A stretch of 64,000 nt of DNA, taken from Microbacterium sp. LWH3-1.2. Lineage in GTDB: Bacteria; Actinomycetota; Actinomycetes; Actinomycetales; Microbacteriaceae. Below the pieces are notes generated by a model. The model was not told where the DNA came from and searched no databases. It worked only from the letters and a program-made list of their open reading frames with translations. This document shows positions 1 through 8,280 of the stretch, piece after piece. Numbering within the stretch: position 1 is the first letter of the stretch; each line of letters opens with the position of its first letter. The stretch spans positions 1,550,001 to 1,614,000 of the forward strand of contig NZ_JBEGIK010000001.1 in NCBI RefSeq assembly GCF_040675855.1. The letters are read 5' to 3'. Made by a program: the position numbers and the translations under genes.

Positions 1-2
1 CG

Positions 3-890
3 GAGCGGAGTGCGAAGGCCCAGCGACGATGGGGAAAGGTGTTCCTCTACATCGCCCTGTCGCTGTTCGGGATCATCTTCCTGTTCCCGCTGGTCTTCAT
101 GTTCGTGTCGAGCCTCAAGCCCGACAGCCAGATCCTGCAGGACATCGACTCCGTCGCGGCATTCCTCCCGGTCGGCGACATCAGCCTCGACAACTACTTC
201 GGGGTCTTCGACCGGGTGCCGGTCGCGCAGTTCATGTTCAACTCCGTGCTCGTGACGGTGCTCACCGTGGGGCTCGGGCTGATCGTGAACTCGATGGCCG
301 GCTTCGCCCTCTCCCGCCTCGCGTGGAAGGGCCGGATCGTCGTCCTCGCGGTCATCATCGCCACCCTGATCGTGCCCTTCGAGACGATCGCGGTGCCCAT
401 GGTCTACTGGGTCGCGCAGCTGCCGACGCTGGTGATGGAGGGCGGCGTGCTGAAGTACGACTTCGGCTGGCTCAACACCTACCAGGTGCAGATCGTGCCG
501 TTCATCGCGAATGCGTTCTCGATCTTCCTGTTCACGCAGTACTTCTCGACGATCCCCAAGTCGCTCGACGAGGCAGCGCGCATCGACGGTGCGAGCTGGT
601 TCACGATCTACCGCCGCATCCTCGTGCCCCTGTCGGGCCCGGCATTCGCGACCGTCGCGATCCTGACCTTCCTGCCCGCGTGGAACCAGTACCTCTGGCC
701 GCTCATGGTCGTGCAGAAGGAGGAGCTGCGGCCGGTCATGGTCGGCGTGCAGTACTTCTTCCAGCTGAACACGGCGTGGGGCGAGGTGATGGCCTATACC
801 TCGCTCATCACGATCCCGGTGCTCATCGTCTTCCTGGTCTTCCAGCGGGCGTTCGTCAGCAGCATCGCGGCGAGCGGGGTGAAGGGATGA
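3..890 (+). CDS. Sugar ABC transporter permease, MalG type (5'-truncated by window edge)
   Basis: Inner-membrane permease of a carbohydrate (CUT1-type) ABC importer. The reading frame is open to the window edge, with basic residues just before the first helix, so the true start lies upstream. A GTG at 39 is only the first in-frame start codon inside the window. Six hydrophobic segments are visible, and the cytoplasmic EAA loop that contacts the ATPase is clear (EAARIDGAS, followed about 8 residues later by ILVPL). The stop overlaps the start of the PfkB kinase gene (ATGA), and two GH32-type genes follow. The likely substrate is therefore a fructose-containing sugar or fructo-oligosaccharide. 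That substrate is inferred from context; the family assignment is secure. Confidence 0.93.
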   Translation, partial: ERSAKAQRRWGKVFLYIALSLFGIIFLFPLVFMFVSSLKPDSQILQDIDSVAAFLPVGDISLDNYFGVFDRVPVAQFMFNSVLVTVLTVGLGLIVNSMAGFALSRLAWKGRIVVLAVIIATLIVPFETIAVPMVYWVAQLPTLVMEGGVLKYDFGWLNTYQVQIVPFIANAFSIFLFTQYFSTIPKSLDEAARIDGASWFTIYRRILVPLSGPAFATVAILTFLPAWNQYLWPLMVVQKEELRPVMVGVQYFFQLNTAWGEVMAYTSLITIPVLIVFLVFQRAFVSSIAASGVKG

Positions 891-1843
891 GCGAACGGAT
901 GCTGCGCCTCGTGGTCGTCGGGGAAGCCCTGGTCGACATCGTGCACCGTGCGGACGGCAGCGTCGAGGAAGCGCCCGGCGGCAGCCCCGCGAACACCGCG
1001 CTGACGCTGGGGAGGCTGGGACGGCGCCCGACGCTGATCACCCGCCTGGCGGGCGACGACCGGGGCGGCCGTGTGCGGCGGTGGCTCGAGGAGTCCCAGG
1101 TCGAGGTGGTGGCCGTCGCGTCGCCGCGCACGTCGACGGCCGCCGCCCACCTGGATGCGAGCGGTGCTGCCACGTACGACTTCGATCTCGAGTGGGACCT
1201 CGGAGCGGACGCCGCCCGCCTCGGGGAACTCGCGGGCGCCGCCGACGTCGTGCACGTCGGCTCCGTGGCCGCCGTGCTCGAGCCCGGCGCGGGCCACGTC
1301 GCCGCCCTCGTGCGATCGGTGCGCGGGCGGGCGATCGTGACCTTCGACCCGAACATCCGGCCGTCGCTCGTCGACGACCCCGACCGCGTCCGGAAGCGCG
1401 TCGCCGCACTCGTCGAGCTCGCCGACGTCGTGAAGGCGAGTGACGAAGACCTCAGGTGGCTCCATCCGGGGCGGGATCTCGTAGAGGTCGCCCGTGACTG
1501 GGTGAGGCGCGGCCCGCGACTCGTGGTCGTCACCCTCGGAGCGGACGGGGCGATCGGTGTGACCGCCGACGGCGAGGTCGCCGTGCCGGCCGTCGTGAGC
1601 GAGGTCGTCGACACGGTCGGGGCCGGCGACACGTTCATGGGCGTGCTCATCGACAGCATCGCCGGCAGCGACGAGCTCCAGATGTGGCTGCGGACCGAGG
1701 GGCGCGGCATCCGTTCCTCCGACATCGAAACGCTCCTGCACCGATCGGCGCAGGCGGCGGCGATCACGGTGTCGCGTCCGGGCGCCGATCCGCCACGTCG
1801 CGCCGAGCTCGCCGCGCCGCCCTTGCCCGCCGCGACGGGGTAG
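887..1843 (+). CDS. PfkB-family carbohydrate kinase (probable fructokinase)
   Basis: Cytoplasmic ATP-dependent sugar kinase of the ribokinase/PfkB family, 318 aa, the usual length. The N-terminus VVVGEALVDIV and early GGSPANTA match the substrate-binding half. The C-terminal signature DTVGAGDTFMG carries the catalytic aspartate and anion hole. The ATG overlaps the permease stop by 4 nt, which fixes the start and indicates translational coupling. Because it sits between a sugar permease and two fructan-hydrolase genes, fructose is the likely substrate, giving fructose 6-phosphate or 1-phosphate. The family is certain; the substrate is inferred. Confidence 0.9.
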   Translation: MSERMLRLVVVGEALVDIVHRADGSVEEAPGGSPANTALTLGRLGRRPTLITRLAGDDRGGRVRRWLEESQVEVVAVASPRTSTAAAHLDASGAATYDFDLEWDLGADAARLGELAGAADVVHVGSVAAVLEPGAGHVAALVRSVRGRAIVTFDPNIRPSLVDDPDRVRKRVAALVELADVVKASDEDLRWLHPGRDLVEVARDWVRRGPRLVVVTLGADGAIGVTADGEVAVPAVVSEVVDTVGAGDTFMGVLIDSIAGSDELQMWLRTEGRGIRSSDIETLLHRSAQAAAITVSRPGADPPRRAELAAPPLPAATG

Positions 1844-1932
1844 CGCCGCATCTCCCATCGCACTCCCGCCCGCCCGTGGCGGAGGGCCCACCATCGCGCG
1901 ATCCACCGCGCACGACTCTCGAAGGAACTCTC

Positions 1933-2898
1933 GTGTTCGACCTCCCCGATTCCTGGGTATGGGACTACTGGTTCGCCGACGACGGCGAGCGCTATCACCT
2001 CTTCTTCCTCTACGCCTCGCGTGCGCTGCACGACCCCGAGGCCCGCCACTACCGCGCCTCCGTGGGGCACGCGGTCTCGACGGATCTCGTCGAGTGGACG
2101 CAGGTCGCCGATGCGCTGGTGCGCAGCGACGCCCCCGCCTTCGACGAGCTCGCCACGTGGACCGGGTCGGTGGTGCGGCACCCGGATGGGACGTGGTTCA
2201 TGTTCTACACGGGCTCGACGCTCGCGCCCGGCGCTCAGAACGTCCAGCGGATCGGCTACGCCACGTCGTCCGACCTCTTCACGTGGACGAAAGCGGACGG
2301 GCCGGTGCTCGAAGCGAGGAGCCCCTGGTACGAGAAGCTCTCGAGCGGCGCATGGCACGACGAGGCGTTCCGCGACCCGTGGGTGTTCGCCGACCCGGAC
2401 GGGAACGGCTGGCACATGCTCATCACCGCCCGTGCGCCGGAGGGGCCGGTCGACGGGCGAGGCGTCATCGGGCACGCCTGGTCGGCGGACCTGCGCACGT
2501 GGGAGCTGCGCCCACCGCTCAGCGCGCCCAGCGTCGACGGGTTCGGCCAGCTCGAGGTCCTGCAGGCCGAGATCGTCGACGGGCGCCCGGTGGTGATCTT
2601 CTCCTGCCTGAAGGAGCAGAGCACCGAGTCCCGTCGTGCCGCGGCTGCCGGCACGTGGGTGATTCCGGCGGAGAGCCTCCTCGGACCGTTCGACATCGAT
2701 GCCGCATACCCGCTGACCGACGAGCGGCTGTACGTCGGGCGGCTGCTGCAGCGCCGGTCCGACGGTGAGTGGCTGCTGTTCGCCTTCCGCAACATCGGCG
2801 AGGACGGGCGGTTCGTGGGCGGCGTCACCGATCCCATGCCGGTGGGCTGGGACGGCGACCGCCTCGTCCGCCGCGAAGCGGTGAGCGCCTCCGTCTGA
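1933..2898 (+). CDS. GH32-like (clan GH-J) glycoside hydrolase, cytoplasmic
   Basis: Five-bladed beta-propeller hydrolase of the GH32 type, 321 aa, without a signal peptide and without the C-terminal beta-sandwich of full-length invertases. Visible motifs are VWDYWF near residue 10 (acting as the N-terminal catalytic-Asp block), TWTGSVV, AFRDPWVF (the RDP transition-state Asp) and QLEVLQAEIV, where the acid/base Glu is expected. The GTG at 1933 is preferred because GAAGGA lies 7 nt upstream. The gene follows the PfkB gene by 89 nt. It probably cleaves imported fructo-oligosaccharides or sucrose so the kinase can use the fructose. A GH43 or GH68 relative is possible but less likely. Confidence 0.78.
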   Translation: MFDLPDSWVWDYWFADDGERYHLFFLYASRALHDPEARHYRASVGHAVSTDLVEWTQVADALVRSDAPAFDELATWTGSVVRHPDGTWFMFYTGSTLAPGAQNVQRIGYATSSDLFTWTKADGPVLEARSPWYEKLSSGAWHDEAFRDPWVFADPDGNGWHMLITARAPEGPVDGRGVIGHAWSADLRTWELRPPLSAPSVDGFGQLEVLQAEIVDGRPVVIFSCLKEQSTESRRAAAAGTWVIPAESLLGPFDIDAAYPLTDERLYVGRLLQRRSDGEWLLFAFRNIGEDGRFVGGVTDPMPVGWDGDRLVRREAVSASV

Positions 2899-2982
2899 CA
2901 CCCGCGGCCGGGGCTTCGCGGACGAGCCCCGGCCCTCTCCCGCTCCGGAGTGCCAGGTCCGCGCGAGACAAGGATGACGATG

Positions 2983-5001
2983 ATGTCAGTTTCGAAGAGG
3001 CGCTCGGTGCGCCTGACGGCGGCCGCGCTGGCCGTGATCGCGGTGGGGATCGGTGGAGGTGTCGCCGCCGGCGTGGGCGATGACGCCGTCGCCGCGGAGC
3101 CCGAAGACGACTACCGCGCGCAGTACCACTTCACCGTGCCCGACCACTGGAAGAACGACCCGCAGCGGCCGGTGTTCGTCGACGGCGAGTTCCACTACTA
3201 CTACCTCTACAACAGCGACTACAACGCGGATCCCACGGCGAATTTCGGGACGGAATGGCGGCTGGCGACCTCTTATGACGGCGTCGTGTTCGCCGACCAG
3301 GGCGTCGCCGCGCCCAAGAAGACCAACGCGAACTACGACCTCTGGTCGGGGTCGACCGTGGTCGACGTGCAGAACACCGCCGGCTTCGGCGCCGGAGCGG
3401 TCGTGATGCTGGTCACGCAGATGGATCACCCGACTCTCGCTCAGCAGGCGAACGCCTCCGGTCCGCAGGCGCAGTTCCTCTGGTACTCGACGGACGGCGG
3501 CCGCAACTTCCGTCCGTACGGCGACGAGCCGGTCATCGCGAACGGCGGGCGCGCAGACTTCCGCGACCCGAAGATCGTGTGGGATGCCGAGCGCGGTCGC
3601 TGGGTCGCGCTGATCGCCGAGCGCGACCGGGTGAGCTTCTACACGTCACCCGACCTGAAGACGTGGGCTCGCACGTGGGAGTATGTGAACCCGGGCATCG
3701 GCACGATCGAGTGCCCAGACCTGTTCCGGATCCGCGCCGACGACGGCACGATGAAGTGGGTGTTCGGCGTCAGCGCGAACGGGTACGCCACCGCGGAGCC
3801 CGCGACCTTCGCGTACTGGACCGGAGCGTTCGACGGCACGTCGTTCACGTTCGACCAGAGCGCCCCGCAGTGGCTCGACCACGGGTTCGACTGGTACGGC
3901 GCGGTGACGTGGGAGGATCCCGCCGCGCCGCTGGACCGCCGCTACGCGGTGGGCTGGATGAACAACTGGGACTATGCGCACTCGACCCCGACATGGACGG
4001 CCGACGGCTTCAACGGCACCGACTCGATCACCCGTGAGATCCGTCTCAAGAGGTACGGCGCGGCGTTCGGCCTGGTGTCGCAGCCGGTGACGGCCCTCGC
4101 CGGGATCGCGACGGCGCGAACAGAACTCGGCGACGTGGCCGTGGACGGGTTCCTGCCGCTCGCCTACGAGGGCGACGCGTACCAGGTCGAGGCGGACGTG
4201 ACATGGGAGAGCGCGACCAACATCGGCCTGCAGCTGCGGCGCTCCGCCGACGGGACACGTCACGCCGATGTCGGCGTGACCGGCACGTACGCCTACCTGA
4301 ACCGCGGTCAGACCGGCTACCCGGCCGGCACCTGGAAGACCGAGAGCCGTACGCCCTTCGATGGCGACGCCGACACGGTGCACCTGCGCATCCTCGTCGA
4401 CCGCACCACGGTCGAGGTCTTCGTCGACGACGGGAGATACGTCCACTCGAGCCAGGTCTTCGCGCCGCCCGGTGACGACGGCATCGCGCTCTACTCCTCG
4501 GGTGGCCCGGCCGTGTTCCACGATCTGACGATCACCGAGTTCGGCAGCGTCGTGCAGCGGCCCGCGCGAGTGATCGCGGATTTCGAGGGCGACTCGTGGG
4601 CGCAGGGCTGGACGGCGACGAACAGCTTCATCGGCACGGGACCGACCGCGGCCGACGCCCCCGGGCAGGTGGGCGCGCGCCTCGCCGACACGTTCGTGGG
4701 TGGGGGAGACCCGGCCACCGGCACCATCACCTCGCCGGCGTTCACGATCGACAGGAACTTCCTCCACTTCCTGGTCGGCGGCGGAGATCACCCGCTGGGC
4801 GTGGAACCCGCTACCTCGGCGCAGCTGCTCGTGGACGGGCAGCCGGTGCGCACCGCGACCGGGGCCGATTCGGCGGATCTGCGGCACGTGGAGTGGGATC
4901 TGCGCGACCTGGCGGGACGGACGGCACAGTTCCAGATCCTGGACGACGCGACCGGACAGTGGGGGCACCTGATGGTCGACCAGGTCATCCTGTCGGACTG
5001 A
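2983..5001 (+). CDS. Secreted levanase / exo-beta-fructosidase (GH32) with C-terminal accessory domain
   Basis: Exported GH32 hydrolase of 672 aa that would release fructose from levan or inulin outside the cell. A basic start and a hydrophobic stretch ending in A-rich VAAEP (about residue 38) form a signal peptide. The catalytic triad is visible: WKNDPQRP (nucleophile Asp59), FRDPK near residue 190, and IECPDLF near 242. The GH32 beta-sandwich follows to about residue 525. After it comes a domain beginning VIADFEGDSWAQGW, like the extra C-terminal domain of Bacillus levanases. ATG 2983 is chosen among clustered ATGs (2974, 2980, 2983) because AAGGA lies 8 nt upstream. It ends the fructan operon. 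Confidence 0.92.
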   Translation: MSVSKRRSVRLTAAALAVIAVGIGGGVAAGVGDDAVAAEPEDDYRAQYHFTVPDHWKNDPQRPVFVDGEFHYYYLYNSDYNADPTANFGTEWRLATSYDGVVFADQGVAAPKKTNANYDLWSGSTVVDVQNTAGFGAGAVVMLVTQMDHPTLAQQANASGPQAQFLWYSTDGGRNFRPYGDEPVIANGGRADFRDPKIVWDAERGRWVALIAERDRVSFYTSPDLKTWARTWEYVNPGIGTIECPDLFRIRADDGTMKWVFGVSANGYATAEPATFAYWTGAFDGTSFTFDQSAPQWLDHGFDWYGAVTWEDPAAPLDRRYAVGWMNNWDYAHSTPTWTADGFNGTDSITREIRLKRYGAAFGLVSQPVTALAGIATARTELGDVAVDGFLPLAYEGDAYQVEADVTWESATNIGLQLRRSADGTRHADVGVTGTYAYLNRGQTGYPAGTWKTESRTPFDGDADTVHLRILVDRTTVEVFVDDGRYVHSSQVFAPPGDDGIALYSSGGPAVFHDLTITEFGSVVQRPARVIADFEGDSWAQGWTATNSFIGTGPTAADAPGQVGARLADTFVGGGDPATGTITSPAFTIDRNFLHFLVGGGDHPLGVEPATSAQLLVDGQPVRTATGADSADLRHVEWDLRDLAGRTAQFQILDDATGQWGHLMVDQVILSD

Positions 5002-5033
5002 CGTGAACGCATGACGGTCTTTGGGCAATGGAC

Positions 5034-5063
5034 TTGAGATATGAGACTTCCAGTCTCTAGTGT
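5034..5063 (+). promoter_or_regulatory. Candidate promoter with embedded palindromic operator
   Basis: TTGAGA (5034-5039) and TAGTGT (5058-5063) are 18 nt apart. The perfect inverted repeat GAGACT-TCC-AGTCTC (5043-5057) fills the spacer, a layout typical of a repressor site. It lies between the levanase gene and the TetR-like gene, so that regulator is the obvious candidate binder. This is inferred. Confidence 0.45.
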
Positions 5064-5140
5064 GGAGAATGTGAACGAGTCGGGGGGCTCGTGCACAACG
5101 ATCTTGCAGGCGGCCCCATGTCGTCGTGTTCGATCTAGTC

Positions 5141-5167
5141 GGTGCCGGGTTGTGGGGACCCGGCACC
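5141..5167 (+). other. Intergenic hairpin (10-bp stem, 7-nt loop)
   Basis: GGTGCCGGGT and ACCCGGCACC are exact reverse complements separated by 7 nt. No T-run follows. It could be a terminator for the levanase transcript or an upstream element of the TetR-like gene. The remaining sequence between 5002 and 5228 shows no convincing gene. Confidence 0.5.
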
Positions 5168-5228
5168 GCGAGTTTCTGCCGGGGCGAGGAGGCCTTCCGG
5201 ACAGCGCGCTGAGGGCGATAATCAAGGG

Positions 5229-5990
5229 GTGGAGCAACCCGAATCCCGGTCGCGGAGGCCCGCGGGCGAAACGCGCGCACTGATGCTCGCGGTCGCCGTG
5301 GACCGCGTCAAAGATGAGGGCCTGCTGCTCGACTACGCCAACATCGAGCTCGAGGATCTGATCCGCACCGCGGGAGTGCCGCGTTCGACCGTCTTCCGCA
5401 TCTGGCCCGACCGCATGGCCTTCGTCGCGGACCTCGTGCGCGCCTTGTTCGAAGCCGACCCGGGCTTCGACACCGGCTTCGACGGTGAGACGCTGCAGCA
5501 CCTCGAGCAGGCGGTGAACGGGGAGGCGGCGGCGATGAGCACGCCCGAGGGCCGGCAGATGGCGCTCCGCGAGGCGTTGCGGGTCACCGTGTCGCACAAC
5601 ATGACCGCGGTGGAGCACATCGTGGCGTTCCGCGCATACCGGGCGATGTCGGCTGCGCTCTCCAGCGGCGACGCCGTTCCCGGCGGTGAAGAGGTTCGCG
5701 CGCTGCTGTCGGAGATCGAGGACCGGTACCTGACCCGGATGGCCGAGACCTACCGGGCGCTCAATGCGGCCTTCGCGCTCCGCATGCGTGCGGGGGTGGA
5801 CGAACGCGATCTGGCCGTCGCCATCATGGCGATGGTCGACGGCATGAGCGACCACCGCCGCATCAACCCGGCGATGGTCGACGCGCCTCGGGTCGCCGCC
5901 CTCGGTCCCGAGGGTCCTCGCGAGTGGCATCTCGCCGGGATCGCCGTCTACGGCATCTACACCGCGTACACCGAGGAGGTCGAGGCGTAG
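5229..5990 (+). CDS. TetR-family transcriptional regulator
   Basis: Putative DNA-binding regulator of 253 aa. The N-terminal helix-turn-helix reads IELEDLIRTAGVPRSTVF followed by RIWPDRMAFV, the TetR arrangement; the C-terminal two thirds is a divergent helical ligand-binding domain. GTG 5229 is chosen because GATAAT lies at 5217-5222, 6 nt before it, as in a leaderless promoter; ATG 5283 is the alternative and would remove the N-terminal arm. Its position after the fructan genes suggests it controls them, probably through the palindrome at 5043-5057. The ligand is unknown. Confidence 0.8.
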   Translation: MEQPESRSRRPAGETRALMLAVAVDRVKDEGLLLDYANIELEDLIRTAGVPRSTVFRIWPDRMAFVADLVRALFEADPGFDTGFDGETLQHLEQAVNGEAAAMSTPEGRQMALREALRVTVSHNMTAVEHIVAFRAYRAMSAALSSGDAVPGGEEVRALLSEIEDRYLTRMAETYRALNAAFALRMRAGVDERDLAVAIMAMVDGMSDHRRINPAMVDAPRVAALGPEGPREWHLAGIAVYGIYTAYTEEVEA

Positions 5991-6010
5991 CGCGCACCCG
6001 CCCGACGCGG

Positions 6011-6955
6011 TCAGGCGCTCGGCGCGCTCCAGCTGAGCGACTCGATGTAGCGCAGCAGCACGCCCTCGCGCAGCGCCCACGGCGAGACCTCGAGCTCGTC
6101 GACGTCCATCGCGCGCATCGCCTCGTGCAGCACGACGGCGCCCGCGACGATCTGGAACGTCCGGTCCGGCGTGATGCCGGGCAGCTCCTGGCGGGCGGAC
6201 GCGGGAATGCGGGCCAGGCGCGGGATCCACGAGCCGAGGGAGGCGCGGGGGAGCAGCATCCGTTCGATTCCGGACCAACCCGGAACCGGATAGCCCACGA
6301 GCTTCGCGAGCGACCGGATCGCCTTCGACGAGCCCACCACGTGGTCGGGCGGCGGCAGCTTGCTGAACGACTTCGCCACAGGGGCGAGCGTCTTGCGTGC
6401 GTGGTCGCGCAGCTTCTCGACGGCCGCCTCGCCCGGCGGGTCGTCGGGAAGGAACTGCACCGTCATGCGCCCTGCGCCGAGGGGCACGGATGCTGCCTGC
6501 TCGGGCAGCTCGTCGGCTCCGGCGGCGATCTCGAGCGAGCCGCCCCCGATGTCGAACAGCAGGATCTGCCCCGCCGCCCACCCGAACCAGCGGCGCACGG
6601 CGAGGAACGTGTAACGCGCCTCGGTCTCGCCGCCCAGCACCTGGAGCGGCTGGCCGAGCGCCTCCTCGATGAGTGCGATCACGTCGGGACCGTTCTTCGC
6701 CTCGCGCACGGCGCTCGTGGCCGTCGCGAGCAGCTCGTCGACCCGCTCGGACACCGCGATCCTGCGTGCCTCGGTCACTGCGGCGACGAGCGACGTGACG
6801 CCCTCCTCGGTGATCGAGCCGTCGGGTGAGAGGTAACGCATGAGCCGCAGCACTGTGCGCTGACTCGTCGTGGCGAGAGGCCGGCCGCCGGGGCGGACGT
6901 CGGCGACCAGCAGGTGGACGGTGTTCGAGCCGATGTCGAGAACTCCGAGGCGCAC
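6011..6955 (-). CDS. Ppx/GppA-family phosphatase (exopolyphosphatase-like)
   Basis: ASKHA-fold phosphatase of 314 aa that would hydrolyse polyphosphate or pppGpp. The N-terminal phosphate-1 motif is LDIGSNTVHLLV, and the phosphate-2 motif FDIGGGSLEIA is in the middle. It is the short two-domain form, without the C-terminal HD extension of E. coli Ppx. Start GTG at 6955 is supported by protein homology and by TACTCT on the same strand 6 nt upstream (6962-6967), the leaderless pattern. It diverges from coaA; the two start codons are about 40 bp apart, so their promoters overlap. Confidence 0.9.
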   Translation of the reverse strand: MRLGVLDIGSNTVHLLVADVRPGGRPLATTSQRTVLRLMRYLSPDGSITEEGVTSLVAAVTEARRIAVSERVDELLATATSAVREAKNGPDVIALIEEALGQPLQVLGGETEARYTFLAVRRWFGWAAGQILLFDIGGGSLEIAAGADELPEQAASVPLGAGRMTVQFLPDDPPGEAAVEKLRDHARKTLAPVAKSFSKLPPPDHVVGSSKAIRSLAKLVGYPVPGWSGIERMLLPRASLGSWIPRLARIPASARQELPGITPDRTFQIVAGAVVLHEAMRAMDVDELEVSPWALREGVLLRYIESLSWSAPSA

Positions 6956-6995
6956 GCCAAAAGAGTAGCGGTGCAGACGGGCTACGATGGGCGCG

Positions 6996-7949
6996 ATGTC
7001 CGCCGACGAAGTGACCGCTGTCGCCCCCGCACTCTCGCTGTACCGCGAGATCGACCGCGCCGACTGGGCCCGCCTCGCGTCGGGCATGGCGCAGCCGCTC
7101 ACCGAGACCGAGATCGTGCAGATCCGGGGGCTCGGCGACCGCCTCGACATCGCCGAGGTCGCACAGGTGTACGTGCCGCTGTCCCGCCTGCTGTCGCTCT
7201 ACGCGGAGTCGACGAAGCGTCTCGGCGAGGAGGAGTCCGCGTTCCTCGGCGAGGCGGACTCGACCACCCCGTTCATCGTCGGCGTCGCTGGCTCGGTGGC
7301 CGTGGGCAAGTCGACGATCGCGCGCCTGCTGCGGGAGCTCACGTCGCGCTGGCCCGGAACCCCGCGCGTCGAGCTCGTCACGACCGACGGCTTCCTCTAC
7401 CCGAACGCCGAGCTCGAGCGCCGGGGCCTCATGGAGCGCAAGGGCTTCCCCGAGTCGTACGACCGCCGCGCGCTCGTGTCGTTCCTCACGGAGGTGAAGA
7501 GCGGGGCGCCCGAGGTGAGGGCGCCGTTCTACTCCCACATGCGGTACGACATCGTGCCCGACGCGGTCGTCACCGTGCGCCGCCCCGACATCGTCATCGT
7601 CGAGGGCCTCAACGTGCTGCAGCCACCGCCCACCCCGAACGACGTCGCCGTCAGCGACCTGTTCGACTTCTCCATCTACGTCGACGCGGATGCTGCGCAC
7701 ATCGCGCAGTGGTACGTCGACCGCTTCCTCGCCCTGCGCCGAGCCGCGTTCAGCAACCCGAGCTCGTTCTTCAACGTCTTCGCGCAGCTGTCGGACGAGG
7801 AGGCCGTGGAGCGCGCCCTCGGGTTCTGGAACTCGATCAACCTCCCGAACCTCGAGGAGAACGTGCTCCCCACCCGCCACCGCGCGAACCTGGTGCTGCA
7901 GAAGGCGGCCGACCACACCGTGGAGACGGTCCTCCTCCGCAAGCTCTGA
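6996..7949 (+). CDS. coaA: Type I pantothenate kinase
   Basis: Phosphorylates pantothenate with ATP, the first and rate-limiting step of coenzyme A synthesis, in the cytoplasm. The P-loop [12 protein letters not shown] lies near residues 96-107. [11 protein letters not shown] and [10 protein letters not shown], with FYSHMRYD further on, are hallmark CoaA blocks, and the length (317 aa) is normal. An ATG also occurs at 6987. I prefer 6996 because TACGAT at 6983-6988 would place transcription start at this ATG. Confidence 0.96.
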   Translation: MSADEVTAVAPALSLYREIDRADWARLASGMAQPLTETEIVQIRGLGDRLDIAEVAQVYVPLSRLLSLYAESTKRLGEEESAFLGEADSTTPFIVGVAGSVAVGKSTIARLLRELTSRWPGTPRVELVTTDGFLYPNAELERRGLMERKGFPESYDRRALVSFLTEVKSGAPEVRAPFYSHMRYDIVPDAVVTVRRPDIVIVEGLNVLQPPPTPNDVAVSDLFDFSIYVDADAAHIAQWYVDRFLALRRAAFSNPSSFFNVFAQLSDEEAVERALGFWNSINLPNLEENVLPTRHRANLVLQKAADHTVETVLLRKL

Positions 7950-7958
7950 CCAGCCGGT

Positions 7959-8024
7959 CGCGCGCTCACCCCTCCGTCCCGGCGCGCTCACCCGTCCGTC
8001 CTCGCGCGCTCACCCGTCCGTCCC
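7959..8024. repeat. 22-bp tandem repeat, three copies
   Basis: Three near-identical 22-bp units built on GCGCGCTCACCCGTCCGTCC lie just after the coaA stop. The unit is not a multiple of three and I see no gene in it. Confidence 0.8.
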
Positions 8025-8047
8025 GGCGCGGCCGCCCGCGGTCCTTT

Positions 8048-8177
8048 TGGCGAGTCGCCGAATTCCCGCGCGTTCAGCCGCACTTCTTGGCGACCCGCCA
8101 GAACCCCTGGCCCTCCGCGGCTCCTGGCGAGTCGCCAAGAACGCGGTGCGGTGGGTGCCCTTCCTGGCGAGTCGCCA
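8048..8177. repeat. Palindromic TGGCGAGTCGCCA repeat cluster, 4 copies
   Basis: Copies at 8048, 8088 (variant TGGCGACCCGCCA), 8125 and 8165, spaced 37-40 bp, fill the coaA-glmS intergenic region. The same element forms a much larger array at 51597-52212. Each core is a near-perfect palindrome. I see no reading frame with gene-like features across it. Confidence 0.85.
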
Positions 8178-8280
8178 TAACGCCCGGTCGGTGGCCGGGG
8201 GCGCAGCATCCGATTTCTCCGGTGAACAGGGCCGGATTCGTAAGGGTGCCTAGCGAAACCGCCCGCCTACCATTGACCGC

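Noticed and set aside
8180..8280. glmS ribozyme/riboswitch
   Set aside because: The probable transcription start is at the ATG itself, leaving no leader for the ribozyme.
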